Positions 13,601 to 24,646 of a stretch of DNA of 64,000 nt are shown here, in pieces. A program made the position numbers and the translations under genes. Every line of letters starts with the position of its first letter. The stretch's first letter is position 1. The stretch is from Tribonema minus. Lineage: Eukaryota; Sar; Xanthophyceae; Tribonematales; Tribonemataceae. Below the pieces are notes generated by a model that was given only the letters and a program-made list of their open reading frames with translations, searched no databases and was not told where the DNA came from. The stretch spans positions 558,001 to 622,000 of the forward strand of contig JAFCMP010000212.1 in the NCBI GenBank assembly GCA_017506865.1, written 5' to 3'.

Positions 13601-16600
13601 GGATTTGACAGTGTGTTCAAATTCATGCACCACTCCCAGTCACAAGTAGCCTGTGCGAGCGTTCGCCTTTTTCACAACCCGAGGATTGCAGCGGGAGCAC
13701 TGCATATGACACTTCAGCTTTTGGGTTCCTGTAAGCGCAGCACAAGTTTGTGACGCAAAGCGTTTGCGCGCATGCGCTCGCCTCCCTGGGGGCATGCAAC
13801 AGTCAGCCATGCGCACGCGGCCACTCACAGCTGTTTCCTGCCATTGCACCTTCGTGTTGAGGGCTGACGTATTGTTTGCTGCTTGCATTTATGCAGCCAA
13901 CCGCCACGCCAACTGCAACACCCACAACAAAGCCCACACGCCGACCCACACGTACACCCACTTCGGAGCCCACGGCCACGGTGAGCAAACCTGACAGCTG
14001 CCGAGCGCTGTTGCTACTTGTCTCAATGCAGGGGTTTTGGTGCGCACTCTGTTCCCAATCACATCAGCAGCACATGATAGTCCCCTGCAACATACAGTGT
14101 CCTTCAACTCGGCTCAGTTGTGCGGATGCACGTCTTCCCCAGCACCACGCAAAGCACTGTCGTCCAGTGGAGTGTTTTTCTGTCATATCAGTATGCGTGC
14201 GCAGCGTTGTGGCATTTACCTGCCAGCTGGCCAGCCTGGGTGCATCATGCGCCGCAAGCGATGCAACATGGGCACATGCCCCCCCCTTCCCCCCAAACGT
14301 CCCTCCCCCTTTGGGGGCGCTTGGGGGGGCTAGCAACCGTCAACCAAGCACTCGCATGCAGGCCTTCCAACAAGGACAACAAGACGTGGCGGTGCCGCAG
14401 ACATGGCCTCTTCGACAATTGTCCTCTCTGCTGCTGTCATCCGCAGCGTCGCACATAGGTGAACCTGTGCATCACAAGGAGCACTTGCAACTACCGTTAA
14501 GTGCTCATGTTACAATTTTGCTTTCAAGCCTGACAGTATGTTTGCTCTTATGACTACAGCCCACTGCCACGCCGACCGCATCACCCACGACGAAGCCCAC
14601 ACGCCGACCCACGCGTACGCCCACTTTGCAGCCCACAGCCACGGTGAGCACATCTGAAAGCTGCCGGACGCTATTTTCAGTAATTTGTCTCGAAAGCAGG
14701 AGTTTTGATGCGATGTCTGTTTTCAACAACTTCCGCAGTTTATGATTCATTGCAACAGACCCTCAAACAACGTCCTTCAATGTCCTTCAAGATAGCTCAC
14801 CTGTATGTAAGCACACCATCCAGAGCACCACACAAGGCGCTGCCGTCCATCGGAGTGGCTTCTATGTCAGATGATTGCGCGTGTGCTGCGTTGTGGCTTT
14901 TGGCTGCCAGCTGACCAGCCTGGGCCATCTAGGCGTCGCAAGCAATTCATTCAAGCTTATGGACACATGCACCCCCCCACACCAAACAGACATCCCCGCC
15001 TGGGGGCCAGCAACTGTCAACTAAGCACTTGCACACAGGCCTTCCTATGTGGACCAGCCACGGCCACTGCAATTTTTCTCCTCTTCTGCCGGTGTCGTTC
15101 GCAGCACCGCACACAGGCGACCATGTGTATCATAAGAACTACTTGCATCTACCGTCGAGCGCTCCTATCAACTTGACTGTTTTTTTGCGGCTTGTGCCAT
15201 TCGAGGAAACTTGACACTTGCGCTGCGCGCTGACTTGCATACAACCTCTATGCACACCTGCGTACCCTCCTGCAGCCGACCGCCACGCCGACTGCAACGC
15301 CCACGGCGAAGCCCACACGCCGGCCTACACGTACACCGACCTTGCAGCCCACGTCCGCGGTGAGCAAAGCTGCCAAGCGTTGCTGTCAATTTGTGCAGTG
15401 CAGCAGCAATAGCAGTATAGCAGGGGGGACCGCTTAGCATTGCATGGCCAGCGTCCCTCAGGCAGCAGGACACAGGCATGTGCACGCGGCTACATTTTTG
15501 CAAGCGCACCAATGTAGGGGCCAGCGAGGAGCAACCTGTGACATGGCACTTACTGTAGGCCATTGGTACATCACTGTGCTGGCGTAAGGCACATGCATCA
15601 AAAAGTTGACGAGAGTGCTGAGCATCACTTCTACGATCACCACTTACTCAGGCTTGCGTGAATCCATGAAGTTCATGCATTTGATTTTCAGTGTAATGTT
15701 TGCTGGACGGTCATCCTCGGTGTTGAGCGCAGACAAAGGCGCCAGAGCGGTGGCTCTCATCAAGTAGTATTTTTGCGTCATACGATTGTGGCGCATTGGA
15801 CATGGCATCTAATCTACGCCGATGAAAACATTCGTTCACCGTGACGTTATGCGACTGTCTAAGAACCCCACTGCAACATGCCCATCTTCGACCATCACCA
15901 ATTTGCTTTGGAACACGAATTTGTTCATTCGCCTCTGTGTCCAGCTGCTGCAAATCATTGCTACTGCTCGACAGCAAAGCACCTGCCATGCACACGTTGT
16001 GTGGTCCGTTCTTGACACCATTCAGCCAAAACTCCACCTGAGGGTTGTTTCCCATGGTTTTACCGTCCCGCGCCCTGACCGCTGCTGCCCCACCGCACGC
16101 ATGCAGCCTACGACGGCAACGCCTACGAGCCGACCTACACGCACGCCGACTGCGGCTCCGACGCGCAGGCCCACGCGCACGCCGACTGCGGCACCGACGC
16201 GCAGGCCCACGCGCACGCCCACACGCACACCTACGAGCCGCCCTACGCGCCGCCCCACACGCACGCCGACGACGGCACCCACACGCCGCCCCACACGCAC
16301 ACCTACGAGCCGCCCCACGCGCCGCCCCACGCGCACGCCGACCACCGCACCCACACGCCGCCCCACGCGCACGCCAACGTCGGCACCCACGCGCCGCCCC
16401 ACGCGCACGCCGACCACCGCACCCACGCGCAGGGTGAGTGCAGTGCGCCCAGGATGAGGGATCAGCGTTGCCAATGCTTTGTAGGATACACATTTGTGCA
16501 CGGTGGGCGGCTTTGCTGGGGCCTGGATGCTTATTTGGTGGTGAACGTGGGGGGCGCGCGCGGTGCAGTGGCACGAGTGCGGGCGCTGCTTGCCTGGCGA

Positions 16601-17933
16601 GCGCAAACGCAACAGCGCTCATTCGCGTAAAGCGCAAAGCGTGTGCGCTGCCAAGCTCCCATCCCATTGCTCAGCGCAGTCACCACTGCGCATTGCTGCT
16701 GGCAACTGACCTACTGCCTCCTGCAACTCTCCCCTGTGTGCAACGCTGGCCGACCAACAATTTCACCGGCCGATGGTACAGCCGACTGTTGCAGCGCGAG
16801 CCCTCAAGGTGAGGACAGGCGCCGTCATGCACAATGTTTGTAGATGCAGTCCCTTTCAAAAGACACGTGCTGCATTTAGTTACCATATGGACGGTTTCTG
16901 TAAAGTGCTTTACCCTGCAACAAGCATGACTACAGCATAGCGCTTGGCAGCTGTTGTGTCTGCATCAATTGACTAAGCAGCAGCACGACCACGACAGGGG
17001 AGTGCACAACGGTCATCTGCGCACAAGCCGAGCGCAGCACGGTCGCCATGACAGTGATTCTCTGACAAGAGCGTGCGTCAGCTTGAAGGTAGTATCAGTA
17101 GCCGAAGAACGGTGCAGCCAGTGAGTGACAAAGCAGCAAGCATTCACTCACTATGCAGACCAGCGGAGCGGTGAAGCCACACATTGTCACGCCAGAGCCT
17201 GCTTGAGTGATGGGATAGAGTGTGGACATTAAACTGTGCAAGTACAGTTGAAGACCAAGTCACAGATCTGCATAAACCTTGACGCACACAACAGATACAT
17301 TGATGTACCTAGCAGCACAAAGCGCACAGCAACCTTTGGCAACAAGGCTGGAGGTAGTAACACAGGCCCATGGTAAGCCAGCTTGAGGCTGTTAGCTCGC
17401 ATGCATCTAGGTAAGTGCCCACCTGACAGCGTGGCAAAAGCACACGTGTGGTTGGCAAAAGTCGTTGTTGTCGACCAGGCATTGTCATCACATGTGCAGT
17501 CACGTATCTCGGAAGTCGCACAGGTACCCAGACACATTGACCTCAGTTACACTGGCATTGTTGTATAGGCCAAGTTGTTGTCAACAACATCCATTGTTTC
17601 AGGTGATTTGTAACTCAGCATGTGCAGTCCTACGCAACTGCCAGGCGCAGCATGACTCGTGCAGATGTGCTTTTGACGCACTTTGACAATTTTGCATGGC
17701 GCAGGGTGCGGCAGCTAATGGAAGCATGCGTAGCTCGTGATTTACCTGCTTCGAGTTTGCATGTGCTTTATTTCTTTAGAAAAGCTCTGCTTTGGAACAT
17801 CATATGCTTTGTGTGCGGCATATGGCAGCACCGGTGGCGTTGCTTACGCATGCCTTTGGGTGCTGCTGTTCCATCTCTGCAGGACGGCTCCACGGAGGCT
17901 GTGCAGCCAGTCCTCAAGCGCATCTGGCAGTAG
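1..17933 (+). CDS. Multi-exon (Pro-Thr-x-x)n repeat protein gene, 5'-partial
   Basis: At least 24 plus-strand exons can be chained, all phase 0 at both ends. Fifteen lie in the tandem array (158-304 to 10523-10657). The others are 11127-11177, 12555-12629, 13348-13422, 13897-13980, 14560-14643, 15276-15359, 16107-16433, 16782-16808 and 17883-17933 (TAG stop). Almost every exon follows a (T)GCAG acceptor, opens with Pro-Thr and ends at a GTAAG/GTGAG-type donor. If all are used, the window encodes about 1,015 residues of nearly pure PTxx tetrapeptide. The start, and any signal peptide, lie upstream of the window. Such low-complexity Pro/Thr proteins are usually secreted and O-glycosylated; a cell-wall or matrix role is inference. 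No catalytic domain is visible. Single-exon ORFs in the antisense frame (Val-Gly-Ser-Ala repeats) are mirror translations and not genes. Whether all array exons join one mRNA or are alternatives cannot be told from DNA. Confidence 0.7.
10658..13347 (+). CDS. PT gene: transition exons and their introns
   Basis: Three introns separate two short exons downstream of the array. Exon 11127-11177 (17 codons) follows CTGCAG and ends at ACG|GTGAGT; it reads PTAKPTTAKPTAVPTAT. Exon 12555-12629 (25 codons) follows ATGCAG and ends at ACG|GTACGC, and contains Gln and Lys tetrapeptides (PTGQ, PTTK, PTAQ). Both are phase 0. The introns (10658-11126, 11178-12554, 12630-13347) hold no other convincing coding sequence. 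The last contains C-rich tracts near 12,838. Here the Glu-rich tetrapeptides of the array give way to Lys/Gln/Thr ones. Confidence 0.65.
13348..13422 (+). CDS. PT gene exon, 25 codons
   Basis: The exon follows CTGCTGCAG and ends at GCGACG|GTGAGC. Translation is PT tetrapeptides with Ala, Leu-Lys, Gly-Thr and Ala-Thr side pairs. It is phase 0 on both sides, as are its neighbours, and ends in Ala-Thr like most exons of this block. Confidence 0.65.
13897..15359 (+). CDS. PT gene: three duplicated 28-codon exons
   Basis: Exons 13897-13980, 14560-14643 and 15276-15359 are each exactly 84 nt and phase 0. They follow ATGCAG, CTACAG and CTGCAG and end at GTGAGC. All three share the order PTATPTA.PT.KPTRRPTRT. 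The introns between them (13981-14559 and 14644-15275) are also related along much of their length, for example around 14,090/14,780 and the C-rich stretches at 14,280/14,970. This is an older tandem duplication of an exon-plus-intron unit of ~0.66-0.72 kb, a diverged counterpart of the recent 740-bp array upstream. Confidence 0.7.
16107..16433 (+). CDS. PT gene: long Arg-rich exon, 109 codons
   Basis: This is the longest exon of the gene. It follows GCATGCAG and ends at CGCAGG|GTGAGT, phase 0. It consists of PTRRPTRTPT-type tetrapeptides with Ser-Arg, Ala-Ala and Thr-Ala variants, so it is strongly basic, in contrast to the Glu-rich array exons. The internal DNA is itself a minisatellite of 12- and 24-nt steps, which suggests expansion by slippage inside an exon rather than by exon duplication. 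The preceding intron 15360-16106 has no recognisable coding content. Confidence 0.7.
16782..16808 (+). CDS. PT gene: 27-nt micro-exon
   Basis: A nine-codon segment reading PTVAARALK sits between GGTACAG and AAG|GTGAGG. Phase is 0 on both sides. It fits the pattern of the other exons (Pro-Thr directly after AG), which is the only reason it is called. Transcript evidence is lacking. Confidence 0.4.
17883..17933 (+). CDS. PT gene: probable terminal exon
   Basis: After a pyrimidine-rich acceptor (TTCCATCTCTGCAG) a phase-0 reading frame gives DGSTEAVQPVLKRIWQ and then TAG at 17931-17933. It is the first in-frame stop that follows a good acceptor downstream of the micro-exon. The intron 16809-17882 contains no clear further PT exon. 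The C-terminus is basic and not PT-repetitive. Confidence 0.4.
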   Translation, partial: DGSTEAVQPVLKRIWQ

Positions 17934-19837
17934 TGCAATCATGATGCACCTTTGATGGAGACCAGCGAACTTATGCAACAACGCTCTACCAACCGCCAGA
18001 ACAGCACACCCTTCACAGTTTTGCACTGGCAGCTCAATGGGTGCTGCAGAGAGGTTGACATAGCGCGCTCACGACTGGTAGTCAAATCATGTTCTTGTTG
18101 TCACTCGACAGCAACACTGGCAGCAACGTGTGCCATGTGTTGCCACGATTTTGTTATTGAGCGATGACGCTCGTAGTGCCGGTATTTTCTGCGATTTTTT
18201 ATGCTTTATGCAATGTTGCGCTCGCCAGTTGAAAATGCCCAGGCTAACGGTGATGCGGGGAGCGACAGATCCAAGCTGCAGCCTATGGCAAATGTCATTT
18301 TCAATTATACTTACCTGAAGAATATGACATCCAGGGACGGCTGCTACTTGACCACTTGGCTTTCCAGATTGTATGAAACTGCCGCACATCTGTTGTTTAT
18401 GCTTGGAATTTATCATGTCACCTGGGGATTTGCACTCTTTCCTGCATGACTTACTATAGTGCTTTTGAGAAGCATACAGCTCGGTGCAAATCACACCTCC
18501 CCAGGTCTGTGCCAGTGTCCACTGATTGATCATTCGTTCTGCAATTGCCAGCAGCTGCCAGCATTGTGAGCACTCAAAGGTGAGACGATTAGAGTACTAT
18601 GAGTGCTACCCTACTACTATACTCTGAATCTGAGCAGTAGAGTTATATAATACACTCTGTTGAGAGTCGCCCTTTTGTGTAGTTGAGAGTATTTACGATA
18701 GTCACCAGTTGACAAGCCATTTTGCTCGAGTACAACCCCTCATGTCATTGAGCTGCCTTTTTTGTGTGGAGTTTGAAAGACTGGTTCTATCTAGTATATG
18801 TTATGAATATTCTACGACTGTAGTTCTCCGCCAGCCAGTCCAGTGTAACTACGCACGCAGTTCCGTTCAGCGGCCCACCTGCAATACTTCTAGCAGTATG
18901 GGTGTCCCTGACCAGTCATTTCCTCATTCTCACAGTCTGAGCACACGTCAGCCTGCACACTGTTCAGTCTCTTGAAATCTGCGCTGGTGCTGCCAGCGCT
19001 TGCTGCGCTGGTGCTGCCAGCGCTTGCTGCGCCTCATCGCACTAAGAATGTGGCACCAGCGTTGCTCTGATTCACCGTGACTGGTGCACGGTCACGATGC
19101 TGTACTTGCCGTGCACGCTGCCGTACACGGCACACGCCGTGCACGGCCGTGATTGGCAGTTCAACAAGCTGCAGCATGCGCTCAGCTCCAGTCAGTGCTC
19201 GGCCAGCGAGCCACGCAAAGTCATATGTGCGTCACCGCATGGTCTGTGCGGTCTGTGCGCTCACCATGGTGTGCACATCGGCGACGCGGGTGTGGGTCGC
19301 CGACTTGAAAGTGTCGCGCACCCCCCCAGCCGCTGTCGTGGACGCAACCGAATTGCTCAACCACATGGCCGTTACCGTCGCTACGCTGCACTCTACCACC
19401 CTTTCTGAGTCAGGGACTGCCGCCCCCCCCCTGATCGCCGCACGCACAGTTCCCCCTAATTTGGCCTTTTCAGAGCAGCAGGTTAGAACACTGCCGCAGC
19501 AAGATTCGCAGATGCCGCCGAATATGCTGTTCAACAGGGTGCCGCAGGCAGAGGCTGGCATCTATCCGGGCATGACAGGCTCCCCAGGCACGCCTAACTG
19601 GTCGCATCTGCAGGCACTCTAGCATGCGAATGTTGGGCATTGCGCAGTGCTGCATGCGCTCATGGCTTCACCGCTGTACTTGTGGACGCTGTACATGCAC
19701 GCGCTTCCAGAGCCGTTGTCTGCAGTCTGTGCGTTTCCATGCTTTGTTGCCCTTGCGCCTGCAGTCTTGCATAGGGCAAGCCACATGTGTCGGTGCATTG
19801 TTGCAGCTGCTTGCTGTGTTTTGCGTCGTACTTTTTA
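17934..19837. other. Gene-poor spacer
   Basis: I see no convincing gene here. A 26-bp direct repeat (TGCGCTGGTGCTGCCAGCGC plus six bases) occurs twice at about 18,981-19,032. A plus-strand open frame at 19,077-19,622 (181 codons) has no family I recognise; its composition shifts halfway and an overlapping frame is equally open. A TGTAAC near 18,844 could be a green-algal type poly(A) signal for the PT gene, but it lies 900 bp beyond the stop. Confidence 0.4.
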
Positions 19838-22392
19838 TTAATGCTCGCGATCCTCCCCTACGTCCTCCTCCATGTGCCCCCCCCCCCTGGATTCTGCCAT
19901 GGGTGTCCTGACACGGCCAGGGTACGCCATGTGGAGCGCTGCCGACAGTGACGAGCGTAAGCGCGCCAGGGCAATGCCGTTGAGAGCTTCAGGGCGCGCT
20001 CCTCCGGGCACTGACATCCTGCTGGCATACTCCGTCGCCACAGCCTCCAGCAGCTTCCGCCCCTGCGCCCCAATGCTGCCAAATGACCCGATTGCCAAAG
20101 TGGCAAGTTTGTAAAAATTCTGATGATAATGACCAGAATAGTGGGTAGTTTTGGCGGCCTTTGGTCGTGGCAGCAACGCTCGGGGTCTGCTGCAGTCTTC
20201 TGCGCCCGCGACGCCACCTGTGCGTCGAAGCAGGTGACGTCCACCATGAGCGGCAGTGTTGACGTGTCGGATCGTCGTAGCCGGTCACCGGGAAGGCGTC
20301 GGCAGGCAGCACGATGTCCATCCTGCAACTCCCCGGCGGCCCGGCGGATCCCAGAAACGGCGTGTAGTCCTTGTCCACCAGTCCCGTTTTGAGGTACTAC
20401 CGCCGCAGGATGCGCTGCGTGGCCCTCTTGACGTTGGACGATGGTGTCGTGCGCCTTGACGCGTGGCGCTTGACACAGACGTGCATGCAGGGTGCCGCCC
20501 GGCGATTCCTGCACAGCTTGCAGCTTGTTGTCTGCTCCTCTACTCTGATGGCGCGTTTGACGGCCAGCTGCCAGGATAGGCCATCGAACAAAGCCGTTGT
20601 GGAGTACATTGAACGAAGCCGTTGTGGAGTACATCGGCTCGTTGAGGAATGACATGCCGATCAAGTGCATGTGGCGCTGCGACCAGAATCGAGCAAGTGC
20701 TTGCGTGCAGAATCGAGCAAGTGCTTGCGTGCGTTGCGTGCCTTGCGGCAGCTGTTGCAGGTCCGCCTCCACCGTGACTTTATCTGCAAGCTCGGTAGCG
20801 ACGGCATCGGCAAGCGCACTCCGATTGAGGCGCCTCAGGCTACACTGCAACTGCAGAGCACTAACGTCAAGTACACCGCGAGCAGCATCCGCACCGGTGC
20901 CACCACCTGCTGGCGGCGGCGGCTGCTGCATAGGTGGCTGCTACTGCAGTGGCATTAGCGCTGGTGGCAGCAGATGTCCCAGCTTGTCACCTGTTGCTGC
21001 ACGCAGATATGCGGCAGCTAGGGCGATCGTCCGCATGAGGGGCAGGCGCGCCACCTCTGCTGCTGCTGCGCCTTGTAGCATTGCTAGTGTGGAGTGCACA
21101 GCGCCTGCATCGACGGCCGCCGCTGCTGCGTGCGCTGGAGCAGCTGCGCCGCCTGCCGTTGCTGCTGCTGGTGTTGCTGCTGCCGCAGGTGCTGGTCCAA
21201 TGGTGCAGCACCTGCCGCATTGGCCGCTGCCACCGCCACTGCCGCTGTCCGACTCGTAGCCGGCACGCTTGCGGCGCCGCCTGCCGCCGCTGCTTCTGTT
21301 GCAGGTGCTGCAGCAGCCCTAAGGCCTGGAGTAGCTGTGTTGCCTATGCCCGCAGCAGCTGCTGTTGATGCTGCAGCTATAGCGGTGCCGCCGAGGCAGC
21401 TTGAGGTTCAACATGTGCTGCCGCTGCTGCTGCCTCTGATGCTGGAGCAGCTGCTGCTGCCGCCGCTGCTGCTGCCGCGGCGGCCGGAGTAGTTGCGCCG
21501 TGCGCTGCCGCTGCTGCTGCCGCTGGTGCCGCCTGTGCTGCCACCGCGTCCACTGGTCCAGCGGCAGCTGCGCCGTGTGTCGCCGGAATGGCTGCGCCAT
21601 CAGCGGCCGGCACTGAAGCGGCTGTGCCGCCTGCAGCCACTGCTAGTAGTTCTGTAACGGTCGGCACCGCCGGGCGGCAGCGCGGCTTGTCGCTGATGCA
21701 GTTGCCGCTGCCGGAGCGGTCGCGCCTCCACTGGCAACCGCCGCGGCCGCTGCCGCTGTAACAGTTGCCGCTGCTGGTGCTGGTGCTGCTGCCGCTGCAG
21801 CCGGCGCCGCTTGTGATGCCGCATCCTCAGCAGCATTCAACAAGTTGTCTGCGGCTTGAGGAGTCGCCTGCTGCAGCACCCCCGCCCATCCAGAGAGTGC
21901 TGCTTGCAGTGTTTGCAGCGTGCCCGCCACATACGCAGCATCAGCGATGTCGCAGGCGCTGGTAATGCCAAGGCCGCCATGCCGTGTTGGGAGTCGCGCT
22001 TGTTGTGAGGCTGGGCCGTTCGCTGCCAGATGGAAGTGGGCACCACTTTGCTCAAACTGGCGCCAGGTCTGGCCTGGTGGCTGCAGGCCCATTGAGTGTT
22101 CGAGCACCCACTGCGTGACCCGATCCCACTCCTTGGCGGCTGGCCCGCTGTCGGTGTAGTGGGGATGGTGCGCAGGCAGTACGTCATGCGAGGCATCATG
22201 CAGTAGCGCAGTAACCTGAACATAGCCCTTGGAGATGTCAGGCGCGCGCATTGCTCTGCAAATCGAGCCCCTGCCCCGCCTGCACCCGCTTCCCTGCGCA
22301 GCCATGCCTCCGAGTCCACAAAGCTGCTGTGGCCCTGGGCCACTGGCACCCCCAGCAACACAGCTCCGCGGTTCTGATGTTGCGTCGTTCAT
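19838..22392 (-). pseudogene. Decayed non-LTR (LINE) reverse transcriptase, C-terminal half
   Basis: Pieces of one RT-type polyprotein are spread over three minus-strand frames. About 22,361-22,190 reads the thumb region (a LLGVPV start, then SPRAMFRLLRYC and PRMTYCLRTIP). After a frame change, 22,160-21,840 reads LPTRHGGLGI followed by an Ala-rich spacer with both strands (GCT/CTG)-rich. 20,609-20,290 holds a zinc-like CKLC...CMHVC motif, an in-frame TAG at 20,397-20,399, and then RMDIVLPADAF. A further shift gives LMVDVTCFDA, and another KAAKTTHYSG...LAIGSFGSIG up to the stop at 19,838. This order is that of algal LINE RT C-termini. The palm domain and endonuclease are missing, as expected of 5'-truncated copies. 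At least three frameshifts and one stop make it non-functional. The exact 5' edge is uncertain. Confidence 0.7.
20588..20745. repeat. Short tandem duplications inside the LINE remnant
   Basis: Two direct duplications lie here. A ~27-bp unit containing GCCGTTGTGGAGTACAT occurs twice at about 20,593-20,635. A ~25-bp unit containing AATCGAGCAAGTGCTTGCGTG occurs twice at about 20,687-20,735. They break the RT reading frame further and are signs of decay. Confidence 0.6.
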
Positions 22393-22811
22393 CCGCTGAA
22401 TCCAGTGGGTAGTACTATCAACCCTGCTGATAGTGTCCTAGCACGTTTGCAACATCAGAAGTGTTCACACCCAGGGGCATCACGACTCAATTTAGTAATA
22501 TACTTGTATACTTCGAAGTATAGTGTTTGTAGCAGCCTCAAGGTCAGCTTGGTTTTGCTGCGCGACAAAGCCCACTGGCAGATGATTGACATTGATGTCA
22601 GCTTTGCTACCAGAATCTGCAAGGGCCTGTCATTCACTCATTCTGGTGCACATGATGTATTACTGTTGCATAGAGGTAATGATTGAGAGTCGCTGCGCAG
22701 AGCTCTGACGGTGGGAGAAGCCCTGGGGCTTTTGTGCACATGATGGTAGAATTGTCCTGTACAATCTGATGTGGTGGGCACTCATGTGACTCTACCCCTG
22801 CCCCTACTGTA

Positions 22812-23712
22812 ATGGTAACCCCCATTCATTGCGCTGTACACCCGGTGCCCGTCACGGTGGCCGCATCATCGCAGTTGCTGCGCGCCTACTGCTCCACTTC
22901 AAGTTCGGGGCAGCATGCACATGCCATGTGGGGAGAGCTGCTGCACCCAGCACGACGGCATCAGAGATTTGGCCGCTTCCGTGCGCGGCAGGCCGCCATT
23001 GCCAAGATGGCAGAAAGGCTGGCCCCAATTTTGCGGCAGCACAGGCCGCCGGGATGGAAGCGTGTGCGGGCCCGCGGCCGCCAGTATCTGCGGCGCAAGC
23101 GCAGGCACAGGAGGTTGTGGAACACGCACAGGAGGCCCCATCAAATCATCTTCTTTGGCGCATGTGCACGCTTCCCCGCCCGCGGCCGCGCCGCCATTCC
23201 CATCAAGAAGTTGGTGGCGCAGCTGGCCTGCCGATGTCCAACACCCATCACATCAGAGCCATATGGTATATACGGTTCCTTCTCGTGTATGGTGTGTGGG
23301 GGGCCCACGCAGGGCGGCAGCGATGAGTTCGGGCACAGAAACAGGGTGTGCAGGAACGAGGACTGCGCTCTCGCTCAGGCGGCGGAGGGGGGGGTGTACT
23401 GTCATCGACCGCGACACTAATGCGCGTGCCAACCTCGGCATGCGGGGCGTCTATGCCACACGCGCCGTTCATAACATCATCCCAGGGTATCATCAAGAAG
23501 AGGGGGAGGACACCGAAGAGAAGGAAAGCGACGAGGAGGACGACGAGGAGGAGGATGGCGACGAGGAGGACGACGAGGAAGAGGATGGCGAGGAGGGTGG
23601 TGATGGCGACGAGGGAGGTGGTGGTGGGGGGGGGGCGGTCGATGACGGACTCGGAGAGGGCGGTGGTGACGAGGAGGGGATCGACGAGGACGAGGATGTC
23701 ATAATGGCATGA
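22812..23712 (+). pseudogene. Fanzor/TnpB-like RNA-guided nuclease, C-terminal part, frameshifted
   Basis: Frame 1 (22,812-23,420) has a basic Arg-rich segment (RFGRFRARQAAIAKMAERL), then IIFFGACARFPARGR and IPIKKLVAQLACR, then the probable RuvC-II glutamate region (ITSEPYG), and a zinc ribbon with CMVC near 23,287 and CRNEDC near 23,351-23,368. After a G8 run near 23,387 the frame changes. The second frame gives VIDRDTNARANL (about 23,404-23,440), the RuvC-III motif of OrfB/TnpB/Fanzor proteins, followed by an Asp/Glu-rich tail to 23,712. The order zinc ribbon then RDxNA is diagnostic of this family. The RuvC-I region is not recognised upstream. Either the gene is broken, or the G8 run hides a one-base sequencing error or programmed slippage. 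Fanzors are eukaryotic TnpB relatives carried by transposons. Confidence 0.6.
23500..23710 (+). repeat. Acidic (Asp/Glu) coding microsatellite
   Basis: GAG/GAC-rich DNA encodes EDTEEKESDEEDDEEEDGDE-like sequence, then a Gly-rich stretch containing a long G run at about 23,620-23,637. It forms the C-terminal tail of the Fanzor-like frame. The antisense poly-Ser frame is only its shadow. Confidence 0.6.
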
Positions 23713-24646
23713 GGGGCAGTATTGAGGTTATGCAGGGGGGCGGGGGGGGATACAGGCGGGGCCCGGGGGGCAGGCACGGGGGGTTCGTGTGCGGGACTGC
23801 TGCAGCAGTACATTTCCCCAGCCACTGTTGCAGAAGCAGTAGACACTGGAGTTACTGTAGTCCTCATGCCCGTTGCCATTGGCAAGTAGAAATAGTATAC
23901 ATCACTACATTTGTGTATGCAGGCGGGCGGGCATTACTACCACAACGCTTTACCGCCACAATATCGGCACTCTGTGCCGCCAGATTTTTGGGCTCGCATC
24001 ATGTGTCGTGGTCACCAAGGGAACTTGAGTACCAAAAGGACGTCGCGACGTCTGCGCTGGTCAAGGGCTCCTGCTACGGCATACCCGCATAATAAAGAGT
24101 ACTCATGACTACTAGTACTAGCACCAAGAACTTCCGAAATCTTTGTGCACTAGCAGCTGTGTGCTTCATGCTCATGCACAGCAAACACATATATATATAC
24201 AACGGACCAAAAAAGTACACGTCATATTATTAAGCATTTACAGGGCGTGGCAGCCCTAAGGCCTTTTGACAATTTTTGATTCTTGACAAACTTTGAAGAT
24301 CACATGGCCTGGCCTCAGGCTCAAACTGACGCTGGCGCGAGTTTGCCTCCGAGTCAGTGGCTGTTGGTGTGGCAGGTGAGATGTCTTCAACTGCACCCAC
24401 AGATTCCTTGCACAATGAACATGCACTCTTGAACTGGAATGAGCTTGGGTAATGTGTGGTATTAAATTTGTCATGCGCTGTCCAAAGCTGTTGATATCAC
24501 CAAATTGAAGCAGCAGCACCAACACAGGCAGAGTCGGACTGTTGCAGCAGCCCAGTAGCACCTGCTGTGGTCTCACGCCGCAGTGCATCCTTGCGGTACT
24601 TGAGTTATAAATTCAATTCTTTGATGCCCGTTGAGTTCCGCATGCG
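23713..24646. other. Spacer between Fanzor remnant and GT92 gene
   Basis: No gene recognised. It includes an (AT)n stretch at about 24,190-24,199. On the minus strand a TGTAAAT at about 24,235-24,241 lies ~400 bp beyond the GT92 stop and could be its TGTAA-type poly(A) signal. Confidence 0.3.

Noticed and set aside
15711..16667. 318-codon minus-strand frame rich in Arg/Ala
   Set aside because: Antisense of the Arg-rich PT exon. Long only because the repeat lacks stops.
20960..21840. CRISPR-like or coding repeat suspected in GCT/CTG-rich DNA
   Set aside because: It is an irregular alanine-coding low-complexity spacer within the LINE remnant, with no repeat-spacer periodicity.
23493..23885. 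Poly-Ser minus-strand frame
   Set aside because: Antisense of the Asp/Glu-rich tail.
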